Shown in pieces: positions 1 to 8,301 of a stretch of DNA of 15,797 bases. Position 1 is the first letter of the stretch, and every line of letters starts with the position of its first letter. Under the pieces are notes generated by a model. The model saw only the letters and a list, made by a program, of their open reading frames with translations. It ran no database searches and had not been told where the DNA came from. The translations under genes were made by a program, and so were the position numbers. The stretch is from an uncultured Phycisphaerales bacterium (GTDB taxonomy: Bacteria > Planctomycetota > Phycisphaerae > Phycisphaerales > SM1A02). The DNA lies in contig CAMPIL010000033.1 in NCBI GenBank assembly GCA_946886375.1, positions 1 through 15,797 of the forward strand. The letters run 5' to 3'.

Positions 1-250
1 GATCAGCCGTCAGCAGGCCTTCGACCAGCGGCAGGTTGGGGTGATCGACATCCGGGCCAATCTGGTTGGCGCCGGCGTTGGGACCATCAAAGAGTTTGAA
101 ACGGAAATCCGCGGAGGTGTTCACCAGGTTTCCGTTGGATTTCAATTGACCCTGGTACGTGAACGCGGTGCTGACAGCGACTTCAGCATGCGATTGGCTC
201 GGCGCAGTCAAAACTGCGCACAGAAGCAGGGCGGCGACTCTTCGCAACAT
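1..250 (-). CDS. Secreted protein, N-terminal part (truncated by window edge)
   Basis: Only the first 83 codons are inside the window. The product starts with a classical signal peptide (MLRRVAALLLCAVLTAPSQS, cleavage probably after the 'SHA' near residue 23). It continues with 'AFTYQGQLKSNGNLVNTSADFRFKLFDGPNAG'-like sequence. That opening ('FTYQGQL...G.....DF.F.LFD') is familiar to me from large secreted planctomycete proteins, often ones with tail-fibre-like C-termini, but the C-terminal part that would decide the function is missing. There are two in-frame ATGs, at 256 and 250. A GGAGGA ribosome site at 257-262 abuts the first and sits 6 nt before the second, so the ATG at 250 was chosen. 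Exported or surface-associated; function not assigned. Confidence 0.75.
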   Translation of the reverse strand, partial: MLRRVAALLLCAVLTAPSQSHAEVAVSTAFTYQGQLKSNGNLVNTSADFRFKLFDGPNAGANQIGPDVDHPNLPLVEGLLTAD

Positions 251-256
251 CTTCAT

Positions 257-262
257 TCCTCC
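257..262 (-). promoter_or_regulatory. Shine-Dalgarno GGAGGA that selects the ATG at 250
   Basis: On the minus strand GGAGGA is directly followed by ATGAAGATG. It leaves a workable spacing (6 nt) only to the second ATG, so the shorter form of the secreted protein is favoured. Confidence 0.6.
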
Positions 263-629
263 AACGGGCTTGGTGACGCAGCACAGGCGGTCGACGACCG
301 ATCGGTCGCCTTCTTGGTCTCCGCCACAGTGGTCACACACCTCAACGCGACATGTTTAAGAAATCCCACTCCGTCGCAGCGCCGTTGGTCAAATGCAAAT
401 CACCCGATTGGCTGCCAAAACGTTGCATCCATACTGTCATCGCCGCCGAACAATGCAACAGCGTCATTCATGTAACACGCGCGATCTGATGGGGAAGTTC
501 CGTTTATTCCGTCTGCGCAAACTGGGGGATTCTGTTACACCAGCAGAATTAAATAAACGGGGCAGTTTCACTCCACTCGCACGTCAAAAGATTTGGCGCG
601 ACATGACGAACCCGATGGACGCATTTGGC
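263..629. other. Intergenic region upstream of the left-edge secreted protein
   Basis: About 370 bases with no convincing gene. Short open frames here (41-475, 393-689 on plus) have low-complexity, Arg/Ser-rich translations and overlap the real minus gene or the terminator, so they are not called. The segment must hold the minus-strand promoter of the secreted protein. A TTGACC hexamer (minus strand, 387-392) is the best -35-like match, but no good -10 stands at the right distance, so no promoter is called. A 9-bp inverted repeat with widely spaced arms (500-508 and 552-560) is listed separately. Confidence 0.4.
500..560. repeat. 9-bp inverted repeat, arms 43 nt apart
   Basis: CCGTTTATT at 500-508 is the exact reverse complement of AATAAACGG at 552-560. 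The arms are AT-richer than the surroundings and lie between two minus-strand genes. They could be paired operator half-sites or the base of a long hairpin, or chance. A shorter second pair (AAACTG 519-524, CAGTTT 563-568) lies nearby. Confidence 0.35.
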
Positions 630-649
630 AAAAAAGCCCTCGCAAGGGC
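630..649 (-). terminator. Intrinsic terminator of the secreted hydrolase gene
   Basis: Read on the minus strand this is GCCCT-TGCG-AGGGC followed by six T. It is a perfect 5-bp GC-rich stem, a 4-nt loop and a U-tract, beginning about 48 nt after the stop codon of the hydrolase gene. It is the clearest intrinsic terminator in the window. Confidence 0.75.
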
Positions 650-656
650 GGGCTTC

Positions 657-696
657 ATGCGAGAATTGAATCTCACATGCGAGAGTTGAATCTCAC
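657..696. repeat. Tandem duplication of a 20-bp unit
   Basis: Two head-to-tail 20-bp copies (657-676 and 677-696) differ only at one base (A at 665, G at 685). They lie exactly between the stop codon of the hydrolase gene and its terminator, so both are transcribed in the 3' UTR. Probably a recent slippage duplication. Confidence 0.85.
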
Positions 697-697
697 A

Positions 698-2299
698 TCA
701 AGGGCAGGAACCCCAAGCGTTGATGACCGCGAGCAGGTCATTGACATTGACCAGCCCGTTGCCGCCAACCGGAGCGAGATCGGCGGCACATGAAGCGGGC
801 GGCGCAGCACACGCACCCCACTGGTTGACCACCGCCAGCAAATCATTGACGTTCACAAGCCCGTCGCCCGTGGCGTCGCCAGGCACTTGCGCGCCGCTGG
901 TGGTGAACCGCACGTTGTCCACGCCCGCGACCGCAGCCACCGCGCCGGGCGCGATGATCTGAAAATTCAACGTGTACAGGCGGCCGCGCGGCACTGCGCA
1001 ACCGATTGGAACATTTTGATTGGTCATCCAGTCCCCGACCGCAGCCAGCGGGAACGAACCGAGAACATAAGTCGCCGCGGTAGTCTGATCGATCAATGAA
1101 ATGCGCAGCGCATCGTTCGCCGCGGCGGTCATCACGCGCCAGTCAAACGCGATCGCACTGGCGTTGGCGGGCAGGAAGAAACGATTGTGCGTCGCCGAGG
1201 AACCGCCCTGCCCCGCGCCAAGTCGCAAGTATCCGCCGGATTCCGAAGTGATTTGTCCGGCGACCGATCCGCCGTGATAGCCCCATCCCGCAAACGAGCC
1301 TTGGTCGAACGATCCATTTGAAATTGTCTCGACGGGCGCGGGGTTTGCCGCCGCGGGCATGGCTGGTCGTTGCGCGCTCCCGCCGCCGATCTGCGAATGA
1401 TAAAACCCCGCCTGCGTGTAGCCGCCCGGCGGCGGCCACCACGTGCTGCGCATTTGCGCGTTGATCGATTGTTCGCCGTCGCTTGGGGTTGCGGATGTGT
1501 CGATCGTGCCGTGCAGCCACAGATGCACGTCCAGGTGCGCAAAGCCGTATGCGCAGCAGTTCAACGCAGATTCATTCAGTTGAGTGTTGAAGGCGCTGGG
1601 AATGGGAATGCCGTCGAAGTCAAGGCCGTTGATCAAACCTCCGCCGTCGGCCCTCCAGTAGTTGTCGGCGAACGTGACGTTGCTCCAACGCATTGGCGTC
1701 GGATCGTTCCAATCCAGATCGTATGGAGAATCCAGCGTGCCGTTGACCGGATGCGGATCGAGAAACGTGAGTTGATCGACCGTGATGGGCGCGGGCTCGG
1801 CCAGTGCAAAGCGACGCGCGGTGTCGCTGATCAGGCACGCGCCGCGCGAATGGCCGATGAAGTGCATGGCCCGGCCCGAGGCGAGATCGGCCGGCACCGC
1901 GCCAAGCGCGCCCACATAGCGCGGCGAGCGCAAGATCGCATACAGCGCATCCGCGGCGGCTTGCGCGTAATTCCAATTCGAGCCCGGCGATGGACTGGCC
2001 GACTCCGGAACCCAGTTGAAGATCAAAACCATCGTGTTGCTGGTTCCGTCGCCTTGCGGCGTGGGAACATACGTCCACCTGCCGGTGGAGCCTTCATATC
2101 GATAGAGCGAGCCTTCCCCGGCACGGGCCAGGATGGCCTGGGCCATCGTCTGCACCCACACGCCCTTGCTGCCTGTGGTGAAGCCATGCGTGATGACGGT
2201 GGTGGTTGGCGGCAGTTGCCCGGCCGCCGCGCGGTGAGACAGCGCAGCGAAGATGCATGCCCAGACCAGGACCAGCGAGATGTGCAATGGACGGGACAT
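698..2299 (-). CDS. Secreted alpha/beta-hydrolase (lipase/esterase-like) with C-terminal dockerin-like repeats
   Basis: 533 residues. Residues 1-26 are a signal peptide (hydrophobic core LVLVWACIFAAL, then AAA-G). An alpha/beta-hydrolase domain follows: 'THGF' (37-40) as oxyanion-hole strand, 'GHSRGA' (149-154) as nucleophile elbow with Ser151, 'TFLDPHP' with Asp181 as likely acid, and a His cluster (255, 259, 263) that should supply the catalytic His. Residues ~325-470 look like a beta-rich carbohydrate-binding or 'PEP-type' jelly-roll module ('NGSFDQGSFAGWGYHGG...'). The last 60 residues hold two dockerin-like repeats, 'GDATGDGLVNVNDLLAVVNQWG' from 474 and a second from ~507 whose Asp positions are partly lost (VGGNGLVNVNDLL). 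A strong AGGAGG site (2305-2310) sits 5 nt before the ATG. Monocistronic: own terminator at 630-649. Substrate not predictable; lipid or ester hydrolysis outside the cytoplasm is inferred. Confidence 0.8.
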   Translation of the reverse strand: MSRPLHISLVLVWACIFAALSHRAAAGQLPPTTTVITHGFTTGSKGVWVQTMAQAILARAGEGSLYRYEGSTGRWTYVPTPQGDGTSNTMVLIFNWVPESASPSPGSNWNYAQAAADALYAILRSPRYVGALGAVPADLASGRAMHFIGHSRGACLISDTARRFALAEPAPITVDQLTFLDPHPVNGTLDSPYDLDWNDPTPMRWSNVTFADNYWRADGGGLINGLDFDGIPIPSAFNTQLNESALNCCAYGFAHLDVHLWLHGTIDTSATPSDGEQSINAQMRSTWWPPPGGYTQAGFYHSQIGGGSAQRPAMPAAANPAPVETISNGSFDQGSFAGWGYHGGSVAGQITSESGGYLRLGAGQGGSSATHNRFFLPANASAIAFDWRVMTAAANDALRISLIDQTTAATYVLGSFPLAAVGDWMTNQNVPIGCAVPRGRLYTLNFQIIAPGAVAAVAGVDNVRFTTSGAQVPGDATGDGLVNVNDLLAVVNQWGACAAPPASCAADLAPVGGNGLVNVNDLLAVINAWGSCP

Positions 2300-2313
2300 C
2301 AGGGCCTCCTGCA

Positions 2314-2329
2314 GCGCGCCTCCGCGCGC
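2314..2329 (-). promoter_or_regulatory. GC hairpin immediately 5' of the hydrolase ribosome site
   Basis: GCGCGC arms (2314-2319, 2324-2329) enclose a 4-nt loop and end 3 nt before the AGGAGG of the hydrolase gene. It would fold in the mRNA leader and could influence translation. It may also be a chance effect of GC-rich sequence. Confidence 0.3.
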
Positions 2330-2433
2330 GGCGGCACGAAGTCCCGTTCATCATAAATCCCACCCCGCGAATTGAATCACGAAAAATCCCGCATTTCACA
2401 AAGCCGCACCACTTCACCCCAATTCCCGCGCAT

Positions 2434-2865
2434 TTACATGACCGACATGTACTGTTCGAGATACTGGATGGTCTGTTCCTGCACGTCGTGGTCGGCTTGA
2501 TTCAGATCGCCAATGGAAATCAGGCCGATCACGTGATCGTTTTTCAGGACAGGAATGTGGCGGATTCGCTGCGCTCGCATGACCATGCGCAGTTCATCCA
2601 GCAGCGAGTGCGGCATTGCGCATGCCACGGGAGTTGTCATCACGTTGTGCAAGAGCGTGGTTTGCGGATCGCGGCCGGCCGCGACAATCCGACGCAGGAT
2701 GTCGCGCTCAGTGAAAATGCCCACCAGCCGCGGACCGTTCATCACCAGCACCGAGCCGATGTGCCGCTCGTTCATCACCTTGGCGGCCTGCATGACGGTC
2801 GCCTCGGGCGGCAGCCAGACCACGTACCCGCCCTTTCTTTCAATGAACTCTTCCGCGGTGCACAT
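2434..2865 (-). CDS. Two-CBS-domain protein
   Basis: 143 residues made almost entirely of a CBS pair. CBS1 is roughly 18-62 ('ATVMQAAKVMNERHIGSVLVMNGPRLVGIFTERD', TERD at 52-55). CBS2 is roughly 76-130 ('MTTPVACAMPHSLLDELRMVM...RHIPVLKNDHVIGLISIGDLN'). CBS pairs bind adenosine nucleotides such as AMP, ATP or SAM and act as energy or ligand sensors. Stand-alone pairs like this are cytoplasmic, and their partner is usually unknown. There is no catalytic or membrane domain. A GAGGAG ribosome site (2875-2880) lies 9 nt before the ATG. It runs in the same direction as the downstream hydrolase, 134 nt away, and is divergent from the PUR-like gene. Target unknown. Confidence 0.85.
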   Translation of the reverse strand: MCTAEEFIERKGGYVVWLPPEATVMQAAKVMNERHIGSVLVMNGPRLVGIFTERDILRRIVAAGRDPQTTLLHNVMTTPVACAMPHSLLDELRMVMRAQRIRHIPVLKNDHVIGLISIGDLNQADHDVQEQTIQYLEQYMSVM

Positions 2866-3076
2866 GGTCAGCGGCTCCTCTGCTGCACATCAAGGAACTG
2901 ACCCCCTCTCCGATTTCTCCGCTTTCCTTAAATAGTGTGGCTTCCGAACTGCCCCGGACAAGAGCCTGTTGCGCGATTTGGCAATTCGTTTTTTTCGTCA
3001 CAAAGTTCGCAAACCGTTGAGGCAACAGCATTTGCGCGCCAGCCGACCTCAAGGGCTGAATCCGTCATTTTTCCCG

Positions 3077-3105
3077 TTGCATATTAGGTCTATGTATGGT
3101 ATAAC
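3077..3105 (+). promoter_or_regulatory. Sigma-70-type promoter of the PUR-like gene
   Basis: TTGCAT (3077-3082) and TATAAC (3100-3105) are separated by exactly 17 nt, close to the housekeeping consensus. Transcription would start near 3112, about 40 nt before the chosen ATG at 3153. It is the best promoter match seen in the window. Confidence 0.7.
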
Positions 3106-3140
3106 AGAACGCAAACAGATCTGTGTTTCATCCAACTTTG

Positions 3141-3145
3141 AGGAG
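3141..3145 (+). promoter_or_regulatory. Shine-Dalgarno AGGAG that selects the ATG at 3153
   Basis: Seven nucleotides separate this motif from the ATG at 3153, whereas the upstream in-frame GTG at 3123 has no ribosome site. Confidence 0.65.
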
Positions 3146-3152
3146 CATCGCG

Positions 3153-3518
3153 ATGGTGAGCAGCCACAACACGAAATCCAGCAAGGCCAAGCCGCAGGAG
3201 ATCGTGAAGACCTGGGCGTTTGATTCCGTCGGCACGCGCAAGTACGCGCTTCAGATCAAGAAGGCGTCTAATGGCAACCCGTGCCTGAAGATTGTCGAAG
3301 GCGTGCCTCAGCCCGATGGCAGTTACCGCAAATTCGACATCACGATCTGGTCCGAAGATTTTCAGCGGCTCTTCGCGACGCTGGATGAGGTGCGGGCGTA
3401 CATGGCTCAGCACAACATCAAGACGCCCGAGGGTCACAAGTACGATCCGAACAAGCCCAAGCGGCGGTTTGCGGGCAAGCGCAACGGCCCGCAGGCGCGA
3501 GCGGCGCAGACGGCGTGA
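3153..3518 (+). CDS. Small PUR-like (Pur-alpha/DUF3276-type) nucleic-acid-binding protein
   Basis: 121 residues. The core ('KYALQIKKASNGNPCLKIVEG...GSYRKFDITIWSEDFQRLFATLDEVRAYMAQH') has the PUR-repeat pattern: beta strands with 'xYxLxIKxxxxGxxLKI', then a strand and an amphipathic helix with 'F...L.E...Y'. PUR-type proteins bind single-stranded DNA or RNA; bacterial single-repeat members dimerise. Both ends are basic (SSHNTKSSKAKPQ; KYDPNKPKRRFAGKRNGPQARAAQ), which fits nucleic-acid binding. The frame is open to a GTG at 3123, but an AGGAG (3141-3145) placed 7 nt before the ATG at 3153 decides the start. It is the only clear plus-strand gene, with its own promoter, and converges on the M16 peptidase gene with just 33 nt between stops. 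Family call is from pattern recognition; gene reality is near certain. Confidence 0.7.
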   Translation: MVSSHNTKSSKAKPQEIVKTWAFDSVGTRKYALQIKKASNGNPCLKIVEGVPQPDGSYRKFDITIWSEDFQRLFATLDEVRAYMAQHNIKTPEGHKYDPNKPKRRFAGKRNGPQARAAQTA

Positions 3519-3551
3519 AATCGCTGTGCGCTGCGGTTGTTGCGTGTGCAT

Positions 3552-4877
3552 TCACTCGCCCGAGGCCGGCGCGGTTGCAGGCTGCCTTGTCGGTTCCAGC
3601 GTGAGCGTTGCCGGCTCAGCGCTGATCAGCGCATCCAGCACAACGTCAATCGCCTTCTTGTCAGGCGTGGCGAGCAGCGCGTGAATTTCGCTGGCCTTGG
3701 TTCCCCATGGGTATTCGAAGTTCAGGCTCGAAAGAAGCCAGACGCCTTCGGCGTTGTCGCGCATTGCGGGCGGAAGTTGCTGCCGCCACGCGGCCAAATC
3801 CGGCGCGGGATCAAGCTGCTGCGCGATCATCGGGCCGGTCATGCCGAGCAGGGGCCGGCGGGCGCCTCCTTCGGCCAGTTGCACGATAGCGGGCTTCAGC
3901 ATCGACCACACCTCCTCGGCCTTGCCGCCGTCGGGCAGGCAGCAATCGACGATCAGGTACGTGCCTTCGGGCACGCGCACCGCTGGATTGACACCAACTT
4001 GCCGGATAGCGCCGCGAAGTTTGGGATCGGTGAAGAAGAAAGTGTGAATCGCCTGACCGACGATGGCCGCGGCAGCGAGCGTCGTCGGCTCGCGATCCGG
4101 AAGTTTCCAGAACCACATCGCGTGGCGAGTCGGGAAGTCCCACGTCGCGCGGAACGACTTGCCGACGATGCCGCCCTCACGTTCAGCCGATTGCAGGGCG
4201 ATGGTTTTGCGCTCGGCTGTGCCCAGCAGCCGTTGAATTTCCGCGCGGACTTCCTCGACTGGCGCCGGGCCGATGGAGGCGATCGTCATTGAATCGTCAA
4301 ACGGAACCTTGTCGGCGGCGTACTGCTGCACGGCTTCGACTGTCGCGTTGGCAACGTCGCCGTGAACTGATGCATGCGGCGCACCGTGGCGGACAACCTG
4401 GTTCCACGCCGCCAGCGCGAACTTGCCGGTGTAACACTGAGCGGCCGTGGATTGTTCCTCCAACTGAATGTTGGCCTTCTCGCGCGCCAGGGATTGCGGA
4501 TCAAACGCGCGAGCGTTAAGCCACTTCGCGTGCCGCTGCAGTGCTTCTTTCCATTTCGCAGGCTGCGCGAACGTTTCCATGCGCAGGTACATCGAAGTCG
4601 TCTCGCCGTTGAACGTCACGCCTTCGGCGTGCAGTTCCAACGGATCGGTCGTGCGAATGAGCATGTGCTCAAGCAGGTGCGACCACTGGGAGCGGTCCTT
4701 GTCATCGTTGGCAATCGTCAGCGGAAGAAACGTGAAGGTGGTCTGGCTCTGCGCGTTTTCGACTTGCGCAAGCACAAGGCGGATGCCGTTGTCCAGTTGC
4801 GAGCGGTGCAGTTGGATTTCTGGCGGCGCGGTCGCCTCAGCGGCCAGCGCAGTCAACATCACAATCGCGCAAAGCAT
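3552..4877 (-). CDS. M16-family zinc metallopeptidase (exported)
   Basis: 441 residues, a usual length for bacterial two-half M16B proteins. An N-terminal signal peptide (MLCAIVMLTALAAEATA) implies export. The inverted zinc motif HxxEH is present as 'SHLLEHM' (His67, Glu70, His71). The third ligand is probably Glu140 or Glu141 in 'REKANIQLEEQ', at the usual ~70-residue distance. The C-terminal half ('FRATWDFPTRHAMWFWKLPD...AAAAIVGQAIHTFFF') matches the second, non-catalytic M16 lobe. It would degrade peptides in the periplasm. An AGGAG (4884-4888) lies 6 nt before the ATG. The start lies inside the end of the upstream zinc-ribbon gene (41-nt overlap), so the two are probably co-transcribed. 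M16 enzymes often work in pairs; no second M16 gene is in the window. Confidence 0.85.
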   Translation of the reverse strand: MLCAIVMLTALAAEATAPPEIQLHRSQLDNGIRLVLAQVENAQSQTTFTFLPLTIANDDKDRSQWSHLLEHMLIRTTDPLELHAEGVTFNGETTSMYLRMETFAQPAKWKEALQRHAKWLNARAFDPQSLAREKANIQLEEQSTAAQCYTGKFALAAWNQVVRHGAPHASVHGDVANATVEAVQQYAADKVPFDDSMTIASIGPAPVEEVRAEIQRLLGTAERKTIALQSAEREGGIVGKSFRATWDFPTRHAMWFWKLPDREPTTLAAAAIVGQAIHTFFFTDPKLRGAIRQVGVNPAVRVPEGTYLIVDCCLPDGGKAEEVWSMLKPAIVQLAEGGARRPLLGMTGPMIAQQLDPAPDLAAWRQQLPPAMRDNAEGVWLLSSLNFEYPWGTKASEIHALLATPDKKAIDVVLDALISAEPATLTLEPTRQPATAPASGE

Positions 4878-5610
4878 GACGTGCTCCTGCCATCGTGGCG
4901 TAGCCGCATTCCGGACAGGCGTGATGGCTCACGCCCCGTAAATCGTACCCGCAGTTGGTGCACCGGCCGTGCCGGTCGCGGAGCACGCGCCGAATCGCAC
5001 CAGGCGCGAAAGATAATCCGCGTGCCAGCGCGGCATACAGAATCGTGTTGATGGTGAATCCGCGCAGCATCGGAACATATGGCAGGTCGATGCGCGCCGA
5101 TCCGGGTCCGCCTGCCGCCGGTTGCCGCAGCGTAAAGCCGCCGCGCGTGGCGGTGGTCATGTTGCGCGGCATGCCGCGCGGCTCGGTGATGATCCGGCAT
5201 TCAAATGCGCGCAACGGCCAGCCCGCGCGAATGACGACCATGCTCGGCGGCATCGGCCGCAGCGCATCGCCCAGGTACAGGCGCGTCGAGCCGGGCTTCG
5301 CCGTCGCCTGCTCCCACACTTGAAACACCTGCGATCCGAACACATCCGACCGCGGCGCGGCCTGGGCCTGCGGCGAGTGCATGTCAGCCACATCATCGAT
5401 GAACACCGACGGCCCAAACGCGTGGGACCAGAGCTCGCGCGATTCGGTTGACAGTTGCCGACTCGCGGGAATCAACGTGCGAATCCACTGCGGGTTCCAC
5501 GCGATGACGCACATCCACGCGACGGCGAAATTGACGAGCGCGCCGATTAGAACAAAAGGCATGAATCTCAATACGCGATGAATCACGCAGGAGAATCGTA
5601 GCCACAACAT
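4837..5610 (-). CDS. Membrane protein with C-terminal zinc ribbon (planctomycete type)
   Basis: 257 residues, function unknown. One hydrophobic segment lies at ~17-37 (PFVLIGALVNFAVAWMCVIAW) and a second, weaker one at ~184-202 (FTINTILYAALARGL). Between them is a ~140-residue extracytoplasmic domain without a recognised motif. The C-terminus has a four-Cys ribbon, 'CTNCGYDLRG...CPECGY' (Cys217, 220, 232, 235), placed on the cytoplasmic side if both segments cross. This 'CGYDLRG..CPECG' tail recurs in many planctomycete membrane proteins. It overlaps the M16 gene by 41 nt and follows purM by 67 nt, so an operon is likely. The start is uncertain: the ATG at 5610 has no ribosome site and lies 10 nt behind a strong hairpin. 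The ATG at 5562 (residue 17) is a possible alternative. Confidence 0.7.
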   Translation of the reverse strand: MLWLRFSCVIHRVLRFMPFVLIGALVNFAVAWMCVIAWNPQWIRTLIPASRQLSTESRELWSHAFGPSVFIDDVADMHSPQAQAAPRSDVFGSQVFQVWEQATAKPGSTRLYLGDALRPMPPSMVVIRAGWPLRAFECRIITEPRGMPRNMTTATRGGFTLRQPAAGGPGSARIDLPYVPMLRGFTINTILYAALARGLSFAPGAIRRVLRDRHGRCTNCGYDLRGVSHHACPECGYATMAGARHALRDCDVDCAGR

Positions 5611-5620
5611 TAAGTGGTAG

Positions 5621-5641
5621 CCGGGTCGCTACGCGACCCGG
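5621..5641. repeat. Perfect 9-bp palindromic hairpin between purM and the zinc-ribbon gene
   Basis: CCGGGTCGC (5621-5629), loop TAC, GCGACCCGG (5633-5641). The stem is perfect and GC-rich but lacks a T-tract on either strand, so it is not a standard intrinsic terminator. Flanking sequence and palindrome resemble dispersed REP-like intergenic elements of planctomycete genomes. Only one copy is in this window. Confidence 0.65.
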
Positions 5642-5677
5642 GTAGGGAGCATTGCGTGCATGTGCGCCCCGGGCCGT

Positions 5678-6810
<1,133 letters not shown>

Positions 6811-6814
<4 letters not shown>

Positions 6815-8301
6815 CGGACCGCCAAGGCCGGCGGCGGCAGCAGCGCGACGCGCGGGCCATCATCCTGCTGGATCAGAAACCCCAGCAGTTTGCCATCGGT
6901 TCGCGAAACCACGCACGCTCCGTGCAGGTTCGAACTGACCGAAATCGCCGGGTCGATCACCCAGGTGTCATCTTTCAACGTGAGGCGCGAGGTGGCCAGA
7001 GGCAGCGGCGGCTCGGCGGGATCAGCGATCACAAGACATTCCTCCGGCTCGCGGACGCTGCGGCGCCCAGACGCGGGCCATGCCGTGCGAACCACCTCAG
7101 CCTTCAACAACCCAAGGCCGTTCTGCTCCCATGCCGGTGCGGTGTTCAGCGGCACGACCGTGCCCGCAATTTCCAGCACGGTTGTGTCGGGATCGGCCTT
7201 CTCGGCGGGTTTGAGCAGGTCCGCCGGGCCGAGCAGCCCTTCACTGGTTTGCAGCACCCAACCGTGGTTGGTTCGCTGGCCTTTGATCCAGCGGCCTTCC
7301 TTCCAGCCAATCGTCGCGCGCAGCGGACTGGGTGGTGCAACGCCCGGCGGCAGAAGCGAACTGCCAATGGCGACCATCGGCTGCCATTCAAGCCAGTCGC
7401 TCTCGACGGCCGGTGACAGCGAGAATCGATGACCGGTGCGCACGATGTCGCCGCCCGCCTTGTCTGGCGGAGGCGTGGCGAGCGCGACGCCGCCGCTGAG
7501 CAGCGCTTCGGTGGATTCGATTTCCACTGACACGCCGGTCAGTCCGAAGCGCGCCTGGATTCCGCCGACATCCCAGAAGCGCGTGTTGGGGCGGATGAGT
7601 TGCACGTAGGGTTGTTGAATGTGGGCCCGCGCCTCGACCGCGCTGCCATCGCCGTTGAGACCGACTGAGAGAATAGTTCCCACGCGCGTCTGGCGATAGG
7701 TGATTGGCGCGCCGGGCTGCAGGCTGCCGCGCTGTTTCGCCTGCAGGATCACTTCCAGATCGCCGGGTTGGATTTGTTCGACCGCGGGCGGCTGGGAAAG
7801 GCCGACGAAATCTCGCTGCGCTTGAGCGTGGGCGATGAGTTCGGCGGGCGCGGGTTGCACGGCGAGGTAGCGCGGGCCGATCAGCGTTTCCAACCCTTCC
7901 ACACGCGTGAGGTGCAAGTGCGGGCGCACCACCCAGAATCGGCTGCCGGCGCGGGCCAGATGCTCGGAATTGTTGTTCAATCGGGCCGCGACAAAGACGC
8001 TCTGAAGATCGGGCAGAACGGTGACGGAGTCGATTTTTCCGACCGCGATGCCGCGGTAGCGCACATCGTCGCCGGCCTTCAGGCCGTAGCCGTCATCCAG
8101 TTGCACGGTAATGCGAACGCCGCGCACCAGCCATGCCTTGTATCCAAGCCACGCCGCGAAGACGACCGCCAACGCCGGCAGCAGCCACGCCCAGGAGAAC
8201 CTGCGGCGCGGTTCGATTTTCGCGGTCGGCAGCGGCGCAGCGGGAGAGAAATCCGCGGCTTGCGATCGCGATTGGGACGGTGATGACGTTGGCTCGCTCA
8301 C
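6811..8301 (-). CDS. PqiB-like MCE-domain protein with an unusual C-terminal domain
   Basis: 496 residues. A cytoplasmic Pro/Ser-rich N-terminus precedes one transmembrane segment (~35-58, SWAWLLPALAVVFAAWLGYKAWL). Two MCE domains follow: ~62-155 ('DGYGLKAGDDVRYRGIAVGKIDSV...GSRFWVVRPHLHLTRVEGLETLIGPRYLAV') and ~180-280 ('LQPGAPITYRQTRVGTILSV...RPNTRFWDVGG'). These match PqiB-type MCE repeats, which stack into periplasmic lipid-conducting rings. Typical PqiB has a third MCE and a coiled-coil needle; neither is seen. Instead residues ~290-496 form a different domain discussed in the findings. The frame is open to a TTG at 8316, but the GTG at 8301 overlaps the PqiA-like stop as GTGA and has GGGAG (8310-8314) 8 nt before it, so it was chosen. 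Partner of the PqiA-like gene; no PqiC-like lipoprotein is adjacent. Confidence 0.85.

Noticed and set aside
1370..2356. 328-residue plus-strand open frame opposite the hydrolase gene
   Set aside because: Arg/Ala-rich translation without family features; the minus frame has a signal peptide, nucleophile elbow, dockerin repeats and a ribosome site.
2971..2995. Run of seven T after a TTGC/GCAA pair, terminator-like on plus
   Set aside because: Only a 4-bp stem with an 8-nt loop and no plus-strand gene upstream to terminate.
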